From NCBI RefSeq assembly GCF_000317105.1, contig NC_019693.1, forward strand, positions 1,240,001 to 1,304,000: 64,000 nt of DNA, written 5' to 3'. Within the stretch, counting starts at the first letter, position 1. Every line of letters starts with the position of its first letter. Below, one piece after another: positions 8,663-17,940 of this stretch. Both the position numbers and the translations under genes were made by a program. The notes beneath the pieces are model-generated. The model did not search any database and was not told the origin of the DNA. It saw nothing but the letters and a program-made list of their open reading frames with translations. The DNA is from Oscillatoria acuminata PCC 6304. GTDB taxonomy: Bacteria > Cyanobacteriota > Cyanobacteriia > Cyanobacteriales > Laspinemataceae.

Positions 8663-9338
8663 GTATCTGATTACTCCTGGTGTACGATTCTGTTTCCTAG
8701 ACCCGATAGATGCAACCGATTGCCACTCAAATTGCAGTAGTTGAGTCAATAATTTTCAGGTTAAACACTCCCGTTCCCCCCTTGATCGGGCAGTCGGGCT
8801 GTTTTTATAAACCTGGACTAGATGTCACCCAGAAGTGGTGTATTCAGGAAAATATCGCTGAAAAAATTACCGATTTCGATATCGTTTGAACTCGGCCAAC
8901 TGTTTGCTCCGGCTTAAGATTGCTCTGCACAAAAGGATAATAACCCTGACAATCCTTCTTTAACCCTGTTTCAATGGAGGTATTTGGTAAATCGCCCTTT
9001 TAATGTAACTGTATAAATCAGGCTTGTCAACCCTAAAACTATAAAGATTTAGTAAAGCAGGTAAATCTAAAAACTGCACCTATACATTATTAATTTGCAA
9101 GATAAAATTGAGGGTTTTTTACCGGAAATGTCCATGACAAAGCCTTGAGATGTAACTTTCGGGTTAATAGCCAACACCGGAATGACGAATGATTTTGCTC
9201 CGTCGATTTTACTTTCGTCAATAGTCTCTATTCAAAAAATATTAACCAAGTTATTTGAGCTAAAAAAGTTGGGATGATTTCAATGGCATAATTTAACTTT
9301 GAAACCCGTATGTACCAATTTTTATTTTTCAAAAAAAA
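8663..9338. other. Non-coding spacer between the CAP-RTX paralogues
   Basis: About 680 bases without a credible gene. Its part at 9001-9112 resembles 10936-11044, which lies at the same distance upstream of the other paralogue; this is listed separately. Otherwise AT-rich DNA with no recognised RNA or repeat. Confidence 0.6.
9001..9112 (-). promoter_or_regulatory. Conserved upstream block of CAP-RTX paralogue A
   Basis: About 110 bases that align with 10936-11044, sharing ATAAATCAGGC-TGTCAA, TATAAAG-TTT-GTTAAAGC-like and AAAATAAAATTGA stretches. Both blocks lie about 340-450 bases upstream of their gene. Preservation of position and sequence between paralogues suggests a long leader, promoter or operator region duplicated with the gene. 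Confidence 0.55.
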
Positions 9339-9362
9339 TCGGGTGGTCAGGAAACCACCCGA
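9339..9362 (-). terminator. Rho-independent terminator for the CAP-RTX gene at 9392-10600
   Basis: A 9-bp stem TCGGGTGGT / ACCACCCGA with a 6-base loop, followed on the minus strand by a run of eight T residues. It lies about 30 bases after the stop codon. Nearly the same stem core occurs after the paralogue (7177-7200). Confidence 0.92.
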
Positions 9363-9391
9363 GACAATTGATTCAGATTTAAGCGGACCCC

Positions 9392-10600
9392 TTAGCCCAT
9401 TGCCAACACTTCCGGAGATACGGTGACAAACATTCCGTTTAACTCTAGGGGATTGATATTTAAAACAACCCCTAAAATTTCATTCGTGCTGTTGATTTGA
9501 ATCAGTGCATCGGGAATGCCATTGTTATCCACATCCACGAAGCGCTGATAGCTAATATCGTTTTGAGTCAACCCTCCGGTGAGGCCAATGCGATCGCCCT
9601 GGGCCGGATTGAAATCCAGAATATAGTCGGCCATTTGCGGCTCAACCACCCCAACGGCAGTGTCGCGACGGAGGACAAACAAATCGGCCCCTGCTCCTCC
9701 AATCAGAACATCCGCACCAAAATCGCCGATTAAAACGTCATCGCCGCTTTCACCATATAAATAGTCGTGGCCTTTGCCTCCCCGGAGAATATCATTGCCC
9801 TCCCCGCCAAAGACAACATCATTATCATTATTCCCGTTGATGATGTCATTGCCTGCACCGCCAAAAAGACTATCATCGCCTTTCCCGCCGCGTAGGAAGT
9901 TATTTCCGCCGGTTCCATAGATGCGATCGCGACCACTGTTCCCATTGATGACTTCCCCCTCAGACGAACCGATGATGATATCATCTCCATCTAATGCACG
10001 CAGTCCCAATGGGTAGCCATTCAGCGCCCCAGGAGCCAGTTGAACTCCCTCTGCATTGGCGGTGAGGTCAAAAAATCCCTGATTGTTGGGCGTTAAGGGT
10101 TGAGAAATTAGGGTAATTCCGTCCGTTGGAGGTGGGGTTGGAGTATGGAGAGGCACGATGGGTCGGGGTTGTGGTGGCCACGGGTCTTCCAGCGGAGTCG
10201 CAAAAACCTGGGTCCAATAGTGGGAGAAGTTGACATTACCTGTATCATTTTCCTGAAAATGATAGCCCACACCAATTTCGGTCACAGCGGGATTGAGGAT
10301 ATTGACCCGGTGTGAGGGACTATTCATCCATTCGAGGACGGTTTGCTCTGGTGTCGGCTGACCCCCCGCTACGTTTTCAGCAACCGTCTGGTAGTTGTAG
10401 CCTTGCAGGGTCACGCGATCGGCTGCAACAGTTCCATCGAAAGGATTGATATGGTCCAGAAAATCGCGCATTCCCATGTTGGCGCTATGGACCTGTGCTG
10501 CCGCCGCTAACTGCGGATTTAACGTGAGTGGGGCTAAACCCTGCTGCGATCGCTCTACGTTGGTGAGTTCGACAACACGATTGAGAAATGCTGAAGTCAT
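9392..10600 (-). CDS. CAP (SCP/PR-1-like) domain protein with RTX calcium-binding repeats, paralogue B
   Basis: About 402 residues from the ATG at 10600, which is preceded by AGGAG at seven bases; an upstream TTG at 10663 is unsupported. It has the same order as paralogue A: a CAP domain with ELTNVERSQQGLAPLTLN and the SPSHRVNIL block, a shorter proline-rich linker, and about nine RTX nonapeptides (GGAGNDIINGN, GGEGNDILRGG). The shared C-terminal segment begins around VLRRDTAVGV and ends NINPLELNGMFVTVSPEVLAMG. No signal peptide is present, so type I-like export is inferred. The gene, its terminator and its upstream region are all duplicated relative to paralogue A, pointing to one tandem duplication of the whole transcription unit. 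Confidence 0.88.
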   Translation of the reverse strand: MTSAFLNRVVELTNVERSQQGLAPLTLNPQLAAAAQVHSANMGMRDFLDHINPFDGTVAADRVTLQGYNYQTVAENVAGGQPTPEQTVLEWMNSPSHRVNILNPAVTEIGVGYHFQENDTGNVNFSHYWTQVFATPLEDPWPPQPRPIVPLHTPTPPPTDGITLISQPLTPNNQGFFDLTANAEGVQLAPGALNGYPLGLRALDGDDIIIGSSEGEVINGNSGRDRIYGTGGNNFLRGGKGDDSLFGGAGNDIINGNNDNDVVFGGEGNDILRGGKGHDYLYGESGDDVLIGDFGADVLIGGAGADLFVLRRDTAVGVVEPQMADYILDFNPAQGDRIGLTGGLTQNDISYQRFVDVDNNGIPDALIQINSTNEILGVVLNINPLELNGMFVTVSPEVLAMG

Positions 10601-11324
10601 TGATCTACTCCTGGTGTACATCATCCGCTTTCGGGGTCGGTTAAGTGGCGATGAATTTGCCAAATCAACCCCGGGCGGTTCGGAAAAATGGTCAAGCTAA
10701 ATGCTCCCGTTCCTCCAGTGATCTGGGTGGAAGGAGGGAGTCGGTGGACTCTGTGCTAAATGTCAACCCCAAATTCTATGGCAACAAGATTTACGGGTTA
10801 ATTTTCACCGAGTTTGCTGGAACTGTTGCAATTATTGTGCGCTAGTTTTAATCTACAGCGGTGAGAATAATAATTCCTGTAAACATCCCCTAGAAATCCT
10901 GTATTTTTGAGCGGTTTTGTAGCTCTTTGTTTTACTTTAAGTGAATAAATCAGGCGTGTCAATAGTAAATATATAAAGCTTTGTTAAAGCTAGGAACAAG
11001 AAAACCCAGCTTATATTCACCATCGATTGGCAAAATAAAATTGATCGCGATCTCGTAAAGCAGCGATCGCGATCACAGACAAGGGATACACAAGTACCCA
11101 TTCTCTCAGCCATGCCTAGAAAAGCAATAGAAACTCCCGGAATATGTTTGCCAATTGTGAGCAGAGTTTAACCGCATCGCACTTAAACAACAGCCTCATT
11201 GCTAAAACAGTCTGACCGGGAGAGAATCCTCCAGGCGATCGCTTAAACCGAAATCACTTTGATACCCCATCCAGTTCTCAAATTTTCAAGCCCGGATGGA
11301 GTATCATCCCTCATTCAACTAGGA
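10601..11324. other. Non-coding spacer upstream of CAP-RTX paralogue B
   Basis: About 720 bases with no supported gene. It contains the conserved upstream block 10936-11044 and a cluster of CGATCG sites around 11043-11075 (GATCGCGATC twice). No terminator is obvious for the protease gene that ends at 11325. Confidence 0.6.
10936..11044 (-). promoter_or_regulatory. Conserved upstream block of CAP-RTX paralogue B
   Basis: Counterpart of 9001-9112, with matching stretches in the same order and at a similar distance from the start codon. See that entry for the reasoning. Confidence 0.55.
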
Positions 11325-13490
11325 CTAAACGGCCAAAGTCAAATCCCAGCGATTCAGCGTCCCCGTATCTCCGGGAACACAATCTCGGACCCACAACTTC
11401 CAAGACCCTTTAGCCGACTGATGGCAAAGCTGGCGGAGGGTGGGAGTGGTTTGTAGGGAGTAAGTCTTATTCAAACGAGTTTGATTGCCTAAAGTTCGGC
11501 TTTGTAATTGCATCGTATGACCATTCGGCGCAATTAAATAAACTTCTAAATCCCCGAGATAGCTGTGTTGGATATCCACCGTAACCCGGATATCCACAAC
11601 TGCACTCGGGTCGGCAATCGAAATTTCGCTGATTAATCCCGGGCGATCGCTGCTGCCAAAAAGATTTAAGGGAAATAAACCCGATTGATTCCTTTGAAAA
11701 TCGGGAATCGCCTGCCGACGGTTATTCTCAACCTGAACCTGGCGTGTGACCTGCATCGGCATCGCAAACAGCCGCTGCGCTCGTCGGACTGCATTATAGG
11801 CATTCACCTTGCCATAGCCAAACCATTGGGAATGACCCTTACTATCGTAAGTACCAAAGCGATTGCCCAGTTGAATATCGATATCCGGATCGATAATCTT
11901 ATCCGCACTTTGCTCCAAAATCTGCTTAACCTGAGCAGCAGTCAAGTGCGGGTTAACCGAGAGGACCAATGCCGCCACCCCCGCAACCACAGGACAAGCA
12001 CTGGAGGTCCCCCCGAAATAGCCCGTATAATCGCCGGAATCGTACCCTTTAGACCCGGTGCGATCGGTCGTGAAAATGCCCAACCCGGTTAAATACCCCT
12101 TAATCTCTGGGGGCGTGTTCACCGCACCCATTTCTTGAATCCACATTCCCGGCGGTGCATTATTACTCGGAGCACAGACGGAGATAGAGGGACCCCAATT
12201 ACTATAGGCAGCCTTTTTAGCCAGACTGGTGCAAGCAGAGACGGTAATCACATCGGGATGGACCGCAAACCCACTCAGCCATTTGACTGACCCCTTGAGC
12301 AGGTTATTCGGCCAACCACTCTCGTTCACAGTGCCACTGGTGGGGCGGTTGGCATTGCCTGCGGCAAAGACAATCACACAACCCTTGCCATTGCGTCCTT
12401 CCGTGGCGGCCCGGGTAATGGCGGCCCTTTGACGCAGAGAGAGGGGAAAATAGACCGCAGAAGCCCCCCAGCTACAGGAAATGACTGAGGCTCCTTTGGT
12501 CATAGCCCAATCAAAGACTTGCTCAATGGATTCGTCATCCAGATAGCCCGTGGTCCGGATTGGCATCAGGGCGCAACCGGGGGCAACCCCAACGATACCA
12601 ATGCCATTTTCTTCGGCAACGGCGACTCCGGCACAGGCGGTCCCGTGGTTGTCTGAATCTTCTTCTGGGAGGGGTAAAAAGTTTTTGCGTTTAAAGTCTC
12701 GGGGGGCGACGACTTTACCGGGACCTTGAAAATCCGGGTGATTGAGGTCGATCGCATCATCGGCGATGGCGACTACCACGGATCGGATGCCTCGGGTAAT
12801 ATCCCAGGCTTTTTCCGCTTCAATATGGGAACCCGGGGCGAGGTCGCGGCCTCCTTTGTTGTGTAAATACCACTGTTTATGATAAAAACTGCTGCGAGGC
12901 AGATAGTGGTTTTGGGTGGTGATGACGATGTTGGGTTCGGCGGTGAGAACCTCAGATTTTCGCATCAGCCGGTTGGCAATTTTGATGGGATTTTCTGTGG
13001 CAGTCCGACGAACATAACTAATAAAGGTGTTGGGGATGCCGTAAACGGGTTTATCGAGGTCCAGTTGGACGGCATCGGCGATCGCCTGTCGTTGGGTTTC
13101 GTCTACTGTTTGGGCAAATTGAATAGTAACCTCATCGGTGAGGTAAACCCGCATTTGTGGATTGTTATCCACAGTATAGACATGACTAACAAAGGCAACT
13201 TCCGGTAAACTTCGCACCGCCGTCATGACCTTTTCCAGGTCTGCCTCGTCTACGATAAATTCTTCTAATTGAGTGTTGGGAAGTTGTTGTTGATGGGTGG
13301 CCGGAATTTGGCTGAACCAATCTTTTGGGGCATTGGGTTCTAGGGGGCGGACGGTAAAGCGATCGCTAAGTTTTAAGAGGAGTAATTCTTCTCCGCCTCG
13401 TTGCAGAAGAATGCCGAGACTTTGATCGGACACGCCGATTCCGACGGGATTGGATTGAGAGGCATCTGACCGATAAACTGGACCAGTCAT
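11325..13490 (-). CDS. S8 family serine protease (subtilase) with C-terminal P domain
   Basis: A 721-residue protein. The subtilisin triad is complete: Asp244 (VAIADDAIDLNHPDF), His282 (DNHGTACAG) and Ser496 (GGTSSACPVV), with the oxyanion Asn379 in AAGNAN. In the Asp block the usual DTG is D-D-A, an uncommon variant. Residues ~1-200 form an N-terminal extension that could act as inhibitor or propeptide. Residues ~615-721 resemble the proprotein-convertase P domain (HSYLGDLEVYLIAPNG, ending GTLNRWDLTLAV). No signal peptide is visible, so location is uncertain. The ATG at 13490 follows AAGGA at a good distance. It sits next to the CAP-RTX pair, but nothing proves a shared role. Confidence 0.92.
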   Translation of the reverse strand: MTGPVYRSDASQSNPVGIGVSDQSLGILLQRGGEELLLLKLSDRFTVRPLEPNAPKDWFSQIPATHQQQLPNTQLEEFIVDEADLEKVMTAVRSLPEVAFVSHVYTVDNNPQMRVYLTDEVTIQFAQTVDETQRQAIADAVQLDLDKPVYGIPNTFISYVRRTATENPIKIANRLMRKSEVLTAEPNIVITTQNHYLPRSSFYHKQWYLHNKGGRDLAPGSHIEAEKAWDITRGIRSVVVAIADDAIDLNHPDFQGPGKVVAPRDFKRKNFLPLPEEDSDNHGTACAGVAVAEENGIGIVGVAPGCALMPIRTTGYLDDESIEQVFDWAMTKGASVISCSWGASAVYFPLSLRQRAAITRAATEGRNGKGCVIVFAAGNANRPTSGTVNESGWPNNLLKGSVKWLSGFAVHPDVITVSACTSLAKKAAYSNWGPSISVCAPSNNAPPGMWIQEMGAVNTPPEIKGYLTGLGIFTTDRTGSKGYDSGDYTGYFGGTSSACPVVAGVAALVLSVNPHLTAAQVKQILEQSADKIIDPDIDIQLGNRFGTYDSKGHSQWFGYGKVNAYNAVRRAQRLFAMPMQVTRQVQVENNRRQAIPDFQRNQSGLFPLNLFGSSDRPGLISEISIADPSAVVDIRVTVDIQHSYLGDLEVYLIAPNGHTMQLQSRTLGNQTRLNKTYSLQTTPTLRQLCHQSAKGSWKLWVRDCVPGDTGTLNRWDLTLAV

Positions 13491-13966
13491 TGGATGTATT
13501 CCTTCGCTGATTAATCTATTCGCTAATGGGTTTTATTCATTTAGCTAACGGATAAATCAGTAAGATTGCCAGTAGGGGGAGGGAGGCGACTGGTTCTGTA
13601 CGGCGCTGTCCGTAATTTGGAGTTTATGATGACGAGGGTGGGGGCGATCGGCCTAATTCCTCAAAAATCTATACCGATCCGGAGAGTAGAGCCTGAATGA
13701 GTAACCTAGGTTCACTCTATCCACTAGGGCCTTGGCTTTCCCCCAGCCCATCTGGGACCCTGTACTTGACTGCCCCTAGGACCTAGGTACAGTCTTTAAT
13801 CCCGAGGTAAATGGCCCCACAGGGACAAAAAACCGGGTTTCTTAACAAAATCTCTGCATAAGGGAAACTAATCTGTTGCAGAAATCCTGTTTCTAACCTT
13901 TACTAAGGTCAATCGCCCCTGAGATTTTACCCATTTCCAGTTTCATCCACAACCCGGGACATTGCA
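13491..13966. other. Non-coding spacer with a dispersed GAAACCCGGTTTC-type element
   Basis: About 480 bases without a supported gene. Bases ~13828-13844 carry AAACCGGGTTTCTT, one of several copies of a short palindromic element in this window (also ~4041-4055, 36936-36950, 36986-37000). Several CCTAGG hexamers cluster at 13707-13790. This region is the divergent promoter space between the protease and the plus-strand gene at 14027. Confidence 0.5.
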
Positions 13967-14026
13967 ATGTTAAGATACCTAAAGTTTTTATCGCTCTGGT
14001 GTTATCCCCACACACAAAGGTACTTT

Positions 14027-15232
14027 ATGGGATCTGCTGTAAAAGTTCCCCCGCTCGGTTTTGCGGGTTTATTGTCTGTAACCCTGATCGCAGGATTCAC
14101 CCTGTTGTCTCCCCTACCCATTCGGGCGCAAGAACAAGCTCAACCCGATGGATTAGATGGATTACAGCCTTCCGGTCAGTCAAACGAAACCCTAACGCTG
14201 CCAACTCCGACGGAGCGGGGGGCCACATCCCCATCGCAGCCAACGCCGCAATTAAGTCCCCAACCGGAGACGGTGGCCCCACCGTCAGACCCGGAGGATT
14301 TGCGCCGACTTGCTGCCGATAGCACCTTACTGAGTATGGAAGCGGGGCAGCGGTTAGTCCAAGAAGCTAAAGAATCGGCTGCGGCTCAACAGTACGAACC
14401 AGCGGTGAGCAAACTGCAACAGTCCCGAGAGATTTTTAATCAACTTTCCAATTTCCACCAACAGCTTTACACCAGCTTTACCGGAATTGATAACCGGATT
14501 GCCAACAGTCATCGCACCCTTGCGGCAGAAACTGCCCAAATGCGAGACGAAGCGAGTTACGAGTTGGCATTGGTTCATAGCGCCCAAAATCAAGCCGATC
14601 TTGCGGTCCCCTTACTGATTCAGATCGTGGGGTCTCAACAGCCAACCCGAGAACTCGGTCGCCAAGCCTATCAGTTGTTAAGTGACATCGGCTTTGTGGA
14701 AATCGTCCAGGAACCGATCGCTGCCGAGGCGGATACCGAGGCGGATACCGAGGCGGATGCCACCCCTGAAGTCTCCCCGGAAGAACCCCGCACCGTAGCG
14801 CAACAGACGGGTCTGTTAAGCATGGAGGCGGCAAATCGGTTGATGGAAGAAGCTCGTGAATCGGCCAGTGCGGAACAGTATGAACAAGCGGTGAGCAAGC
14901 TGCAACGTTCTCGGGAGATTTTCAATCAGCTTTCTAATTTCTATCAGCAGCTTTTTACCAGTTTTGCAGGCATTGATAACGCCACGGCGGAAAACCATCG
15001 GATCCTGGCTGCGGAAACCGCTGAAATGCGTGATTTGGCAACCTACGAACTGGCCCTGGTGCATCGGGTGCAGAATCAACCAGCCTTGGCGGTGCCTTTG
15101 TTGATTCAAATTATCCGGTCTCAGCAACCCACCCGAGAGTTGGGGAAAAAAGCCTACGAGCAATTGTGGGAGTTGGGTTTTGTGGATTCGCCTTTTCCGG
15201 GAGGACGCCAAAGTTCTTCGGGGGTTCGGTAA
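14027..15232 (+). CDS. Exported protein with two tandem ~125-residue repeats, function unknown
   Basis: A signal peptide is visible (hydrophobic core LLSVTLIAGFTLLSPLPIRA, cleavage near AQ), followed by a Pro/Thr/Ser-rich linker. Two clearly homologous helical domains then follow, each starting LLSMEAxxRL and ending near QQPTRELGxxAYxxLxxxGFV. They share blocks such as SKLQ-SREIFNQLSNF and ETA-MRD-A-YELALVH. A short A-D-T-E repeat separates the domains. The amphipathic helices resemble TPR-type scaffolds, but I do not recognise the family. The ATG at 14027 has AAAGG six bases upstream; the earlier ATG at 13967 has none and would bury the signal peptide. Location is presumably periplasm or outside. 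Confidence 0.7.
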   Translation: MGSAVKVPPLGFAGLLSVTLIAGFTLLSPLPIRAQEQAQPDGLDGLQPSGQSNETLTLPTPTERGATSPSQPTPQLSPQPETVAPPSDPEDLRRLAADSTLLSMEAGQRLVQEAKESAAAQQYEPAVSKLQQSREIFNQLSNFHQQLYTSFTGIDNRIANSHRTLAAETAQMRDEASYELALVHSAQNQADLAVPLLIQIVGSQQPTRELGRQAYQLLSDIGFVEIVQEPIAAEADTEADTEADATPEVSPEEPRTVAQQTGLLSMEAANRLMEEARESASAEQYEQAVSKLQRSREIFNQLSNFYQQLFTSFAGIDNATAENHRILAAETAEMRDLATYELALVHRVQNQPALAVPLLIQIIRSQQPTRELGKKAYEQLWELGFVDSPFPGGRQSSSGVR

Positions 15233-15482
15233 CCGGCGAGATTGCTGAGGATGCCGGTACAGAATTGGCAAGACACAGGGGGTTGTTTCACCCCAATTTC
15301 TGCTAAGAATGCACCCAAGAATGGGCAAAAAATCCGCTTTATTGTGCCTTGGATCTAATGCTGTACCGATGTTCTAGAAACTTTTGGGGAATCTCGACCC
15401 TGGGGAAGCCCTTGAACTTAGGAGGATCTCCCTTCTAAAATTAAATTAAACTAATAATATTACAGTATGGACAGGAGTAAGA

Positions 15483-15746
15483 ATGGTTAGCCCGGATCAG
15501 GTCAAGGCAATGATCGAGACACAATTGCCGGACGCTCAGGTGACGGTTGAAGATTTGACTGGCACCCGAGATCACTATCAGGTCATCGTCGTTTCGTCCC
15601 ACTTTGAAGGACTACCCCGAGTGCGGCAACATCAGTTGGTGTATGGTTCTCTCCAAGAGGCTATGTCCACAGAGGCGATCCATGCGCTAACCATGAAGAC
15701 TTATACCCCAGAGGCTTGGAGTCAAGTCTCGGGGGCCGTCTCATAA
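15483..15746 (+). CDS. bolA: BolA family protein
   Basis: An 87-residue protein of the BolA/IbaG type with a class II KH-like fold. It has an N-terminal helix ([21 protein letters not shown]), the central strand [27 protein letters not shown] and a C-terminal helix with [12 protein letters not shown]. The His in SSHFEG and the C-terminal His before ALTMKTYTP are the positions that can bind a [2Fe-2S] cluster together with a monothiol glutaredoxin. That partner is encoded 109 bases downstream on the same strand, a classic gene pair. The ATG follows AGGAG at a suitable distance. Confidence 0.9.
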   Translation: MVSPDQVKAMIETQLPDAQVTVEDLTGTRDHYQVIVVSSHFEGLPRVRQHQLVYGSLQEAMSTEAIHALTMKTYTPEAWSQVSGAVS

Positions 15747-15855
15747 GTAGGCTGTGTTGTCCAACCCGCTATTCAAGACGGCGATCGCCCAGGTTACTCC
15801 GGTACCCTTGCTTTCCACAGTAACAACCCATCCCTTACCTTAACGAATACCCATC

Positions 15856-16185
15856 ATGACTATCACTCCCGAACTCAAAGAGCGACTTGACAATATCGTA
15901 AAACGGAACAAAATTACCGTTTTCATGAAGGGGACCAAGCTCATGCCCCAATGTGGTTTTTCCAACAATGTGGTGCAGATTCTCAACACTTTGGGCGTTC
16001 CTTACGAAACCGTTAACGTTTTGGACGATTATGAGATTCGTCAGGGGATCAAAGAGTATTCCAACTGGCCCACAATTCCCCAAGTCTATGTTAATGGTGA
16101 ATTTGTTGGCGGTTCTGATATTCTGATTGAACTCTATCAAAGTGGTGAATTGCAACAGATGGTTGAAGTAGCTCTGGCTTCTTAA
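15856..16185 (+). CDS. grxD: Monothiol glutaredoxin (CGFS type)
   Basis: A 109-residue Grx4-type protein with the single-cysteine active site Cys-Gly-Phe-Ser in [16 protein letters not shown]. The glutathione-binding [19 protein letters not shown] segment is present. Such proteins carry and transfer [2Fe-2S] clusters and form mixed clusters with BolA proteins, consistent with bolA immediately upstream. The length is usual for the family. A strong hairpin terminator lies about 55 bases after the stop, closing the bolA-grxD unit. Confidence 0.94.
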   Translation: MTITPELKERLDNIVKRNKITVFMKGTKLMPQCGFSNNVVQILNTLGVPYETVNVLDDYEIRQGIKEYSNWPTIPQVYVNGEFVGGSDILIELYQSGELQQMVEVALAS

Positions 16186-16241
16186 TCTGAGCCACTCTCC
16201 GGTTGAATCGGAGGGTTAAACTGTTGCATTTCATCGTGATG

Positions 16242-16271
16242 AAAAAGGGCTTGAATGATCAAGCCCTTTTT
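16242..16271 (+). terminator. Rho-independent terminator of bolA-grxD
   Basis: A 13-bp perfect stem AAAAAGGGCTTGA / TCAAGCCCTTTTT with a 4-base loop (ATGA), ending in T residues on both strands. It lies shortly after grxD and could serve both directions; the gene to its right is convergent. Confidence 0.92.
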
Positions 16272-16404
16272 CATGGATTATTGATAAAAATAACGAGAAT
16301 AAAAATTAGGCATACAGGCTTTAAGAAACCCAAGCATCAATAGCGATCGCGCTATGATGCTGGTTGCTCGGGGCTGATGAAGGGTCAAATTCCCAAGGCT
16401 GTGG

Positions 16405-16656
16405 TCAATAGTACCCCGTTTCAGCTTGGGGCTGCGGGACTAGCTCGAAATTAGAGGGGTCATGGAGAAATCGAATGGCCTCTTCCTCAAACCTGTGGAT
16501 ATGAAACGCTTCGATGGTATTGGTTTGTCGCAAAGCGGCAATATACCCCTCTAAATAAAGGCGCAGATCATCCAGGCGATATCCCCGATTCCACATATCT
16601 ACCAAGGAGTCTGTGAGTTTTTGATAATGGCGAATGGTTGCAGTATCTTGAAGCAT
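16405..16656 (-). CDS. Small conserved cyanobacterial protein (DUF6761-like)
   Basis: 83 residues from the ATG at 16656, preceded by GAGG at eight bases; a longer start at 16689 has no such site. The product is helical and acidic: an N-terminal helix (ATIRHYQKLTDSLVDMWNRG), the block YRLDDLRLYLEGYIAALR, then NTIEAFHIHRFEEEAIRFLHDPSNFE. From memory this matches a small family restricted to cyanobacteria (DUF6761). No enzymatic residues or membrane segments are seen. Its position next to bolA-grxD gives no functional clue because it is convergent. Confidence 0.7.
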   Translation of the reverse strand: MLQDTATIRHYQKLTDSLVDMWNRGYRLDDLRLYLEGYIAALRQTNTIEAFHIHRFEEEAIRFLHDPSNFELVPQPQAETGYY

Positions 16657-17115
16657 AATTAAAACCTCGAATGGTGTAAAAGTCAGCAATTATCCGGTGA
16701 CCCCAGTTTGTTTTCCTTTAAACCTGATCTTTCCTGTCGGTGCTATCTAGGGGTGGAAAGTCCCGGATCCAGAGGGATGAACAAAATGTTCAACAGGTCT
16801 GAACCTTGACGCCCAGACCATTTCAGAGCTTTAACGCTTTCTGAGGGAACAATCTGGCTATTTTGGGGATCGCCCAGGAAAACTGGCTTGGGATGGTACC
16901 GAAGCACTGCCATACTCTTATTTTACTGCCATTTCCTCTCAGGGTCTGGCGATTATGGCATTGCGATCGCCGGCTTGATGGAAATTTTACCTAAAGCATC
17001 ACTTTATTTGGAATTCCTTAACATTTGGGGGGGGCTCAGGGTAGCGGAAGTTACAAAACCCTGACAAAAGGTTTGGTAACCTAAATTCCACCGACGTGAA
17101 GGAAACAACTCAGTT
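16657..17115. other. Non-coding spacer between divergent genes
   Basis: About 460 bases separating the minus-strand small gene from the plus-strand response regulator. No gene, tRNA or repeat was recognised. It presumably holds both promoters; I could not assign -35/-10 boxes with confidence. Confidence 0.5.
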
Positions 17116-17898
17116 GTGGGATCTGTTTGCATTTTAATTGTAGAAGGCAATCCTCATCTGCGATCGCTGTTAGGGTGGCACCTACAGCAAGTAGGATATG
17201 GGGTTTATCAATCAGCGGACATCCGTCATGCCCGAGAAATTTTCTATAATCGCCATCCAACTCTAGTCATCCTTGACAACGAATTACCCGATGGCGATGG
17301 TTTGGAATTTTGCCGCTGGCTCTACCAGCAGCAAGAAACGTTGATTTTAATTTTATCTGCTCGCAATACCGAATCCGATATTGTAGAAGGCTTGAAATCA
17401 GGAGCCGATGACTATCTAAAAAAACCCTTTGGGATGCAGGAATTTCTCGCCCGAGTCGAATCTCTGGTCCGACGTCATCGCCGAATGACACCACCGGCCA
17501 GCTTAGACTATGGCGACCTGCAAATTGATTTAGTCCAGCGCCGGGTTCGATACCAAGAGGACGCGATCGAACTCACGCCCCAAGAATTTAGTCTGCTGTA
17601 CGTCCTCGCTCAAGCTGGGGGCCTGCCCATGAGCCGTCCGGAACTGCTCCGCCGAGCATGGCCGGATGCCATTGATAATCCCCGCACCATTGACACTCAT
17701 GTCCTCTCCCTGCGGAAAAAAATCGAAACTGACCCCCGACAACCTAGCTTGATTCAAACGGTCCGTAATGTGGGCTATCGCTTGAATACGGAAATACTCA
17801 ATGCGACTCCCTCCCAACAACCGGAACAACCGATGGGGAAAAAAACCCCGATGCGTCAATTAACTCCAGTCGGCGCGGTTCCACTCTCTCGCGGCTAG
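17116..17898 (+). CDS. OmpR/PhoB-type response regulator
   Basis: A 260-residue two-component transcription factor starting with GTG. The receiver domain (residues 1-~118) has Asp54 (VILDNELPDGDGLEF) as phospho-acceptor and the conserved Lys in KKPFG. The acidic pocket that usually reads D-D or E-D is here Glu10-Gly11-Asn12, so one metal-binding acid is missing and phosphorylation may be weak or atypical. A winged-helix DNA-binding domain follows (residues ~132-225; IELTPQEFSLLYVLAQ, RTIDTHVLSLRKKIE, TVRNVGYRL). The last ~30 residues are a basic, proline-rich tail. No histidine kinase is adjacent. The target genes cannot be predicted. Confidence 0.9.
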   Translation: MGSVCILIVEGNPHLRSLLGWHLQQVGYGVYQSADIRHAREIFYNRHPTLVILDNELPDGDGLEFCRWLYQQQETLILILSARNTESDIVEGLKSGADDYLKKPFGMQEFLARVESLVRRHRRMTPPASLDYGDLQIDLVQRRVRYQEDAIELTPQEFSLLYVLAQAGGLPMSRPELLRRAWPDAIDNPRTIDTHVLSLRKKIETDPRQPSLIQTVRNVGYRLNTEILNATPSQQPEQPMGKKTPMRQLTPVGAVPLSRG

Positions 17899-17940
17899 AT
17901 TCCTTTGACGCCTAAAAGGTCCCAGGTTCAATCCCTCAAC

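Noticed and set aside
8662-8749. Longer TTG start for CAP-RTX paralogue A
   Set aside because: No ribosome-binding site, while the internal ATG has AGGAG and aligns with the start of paralogue B.
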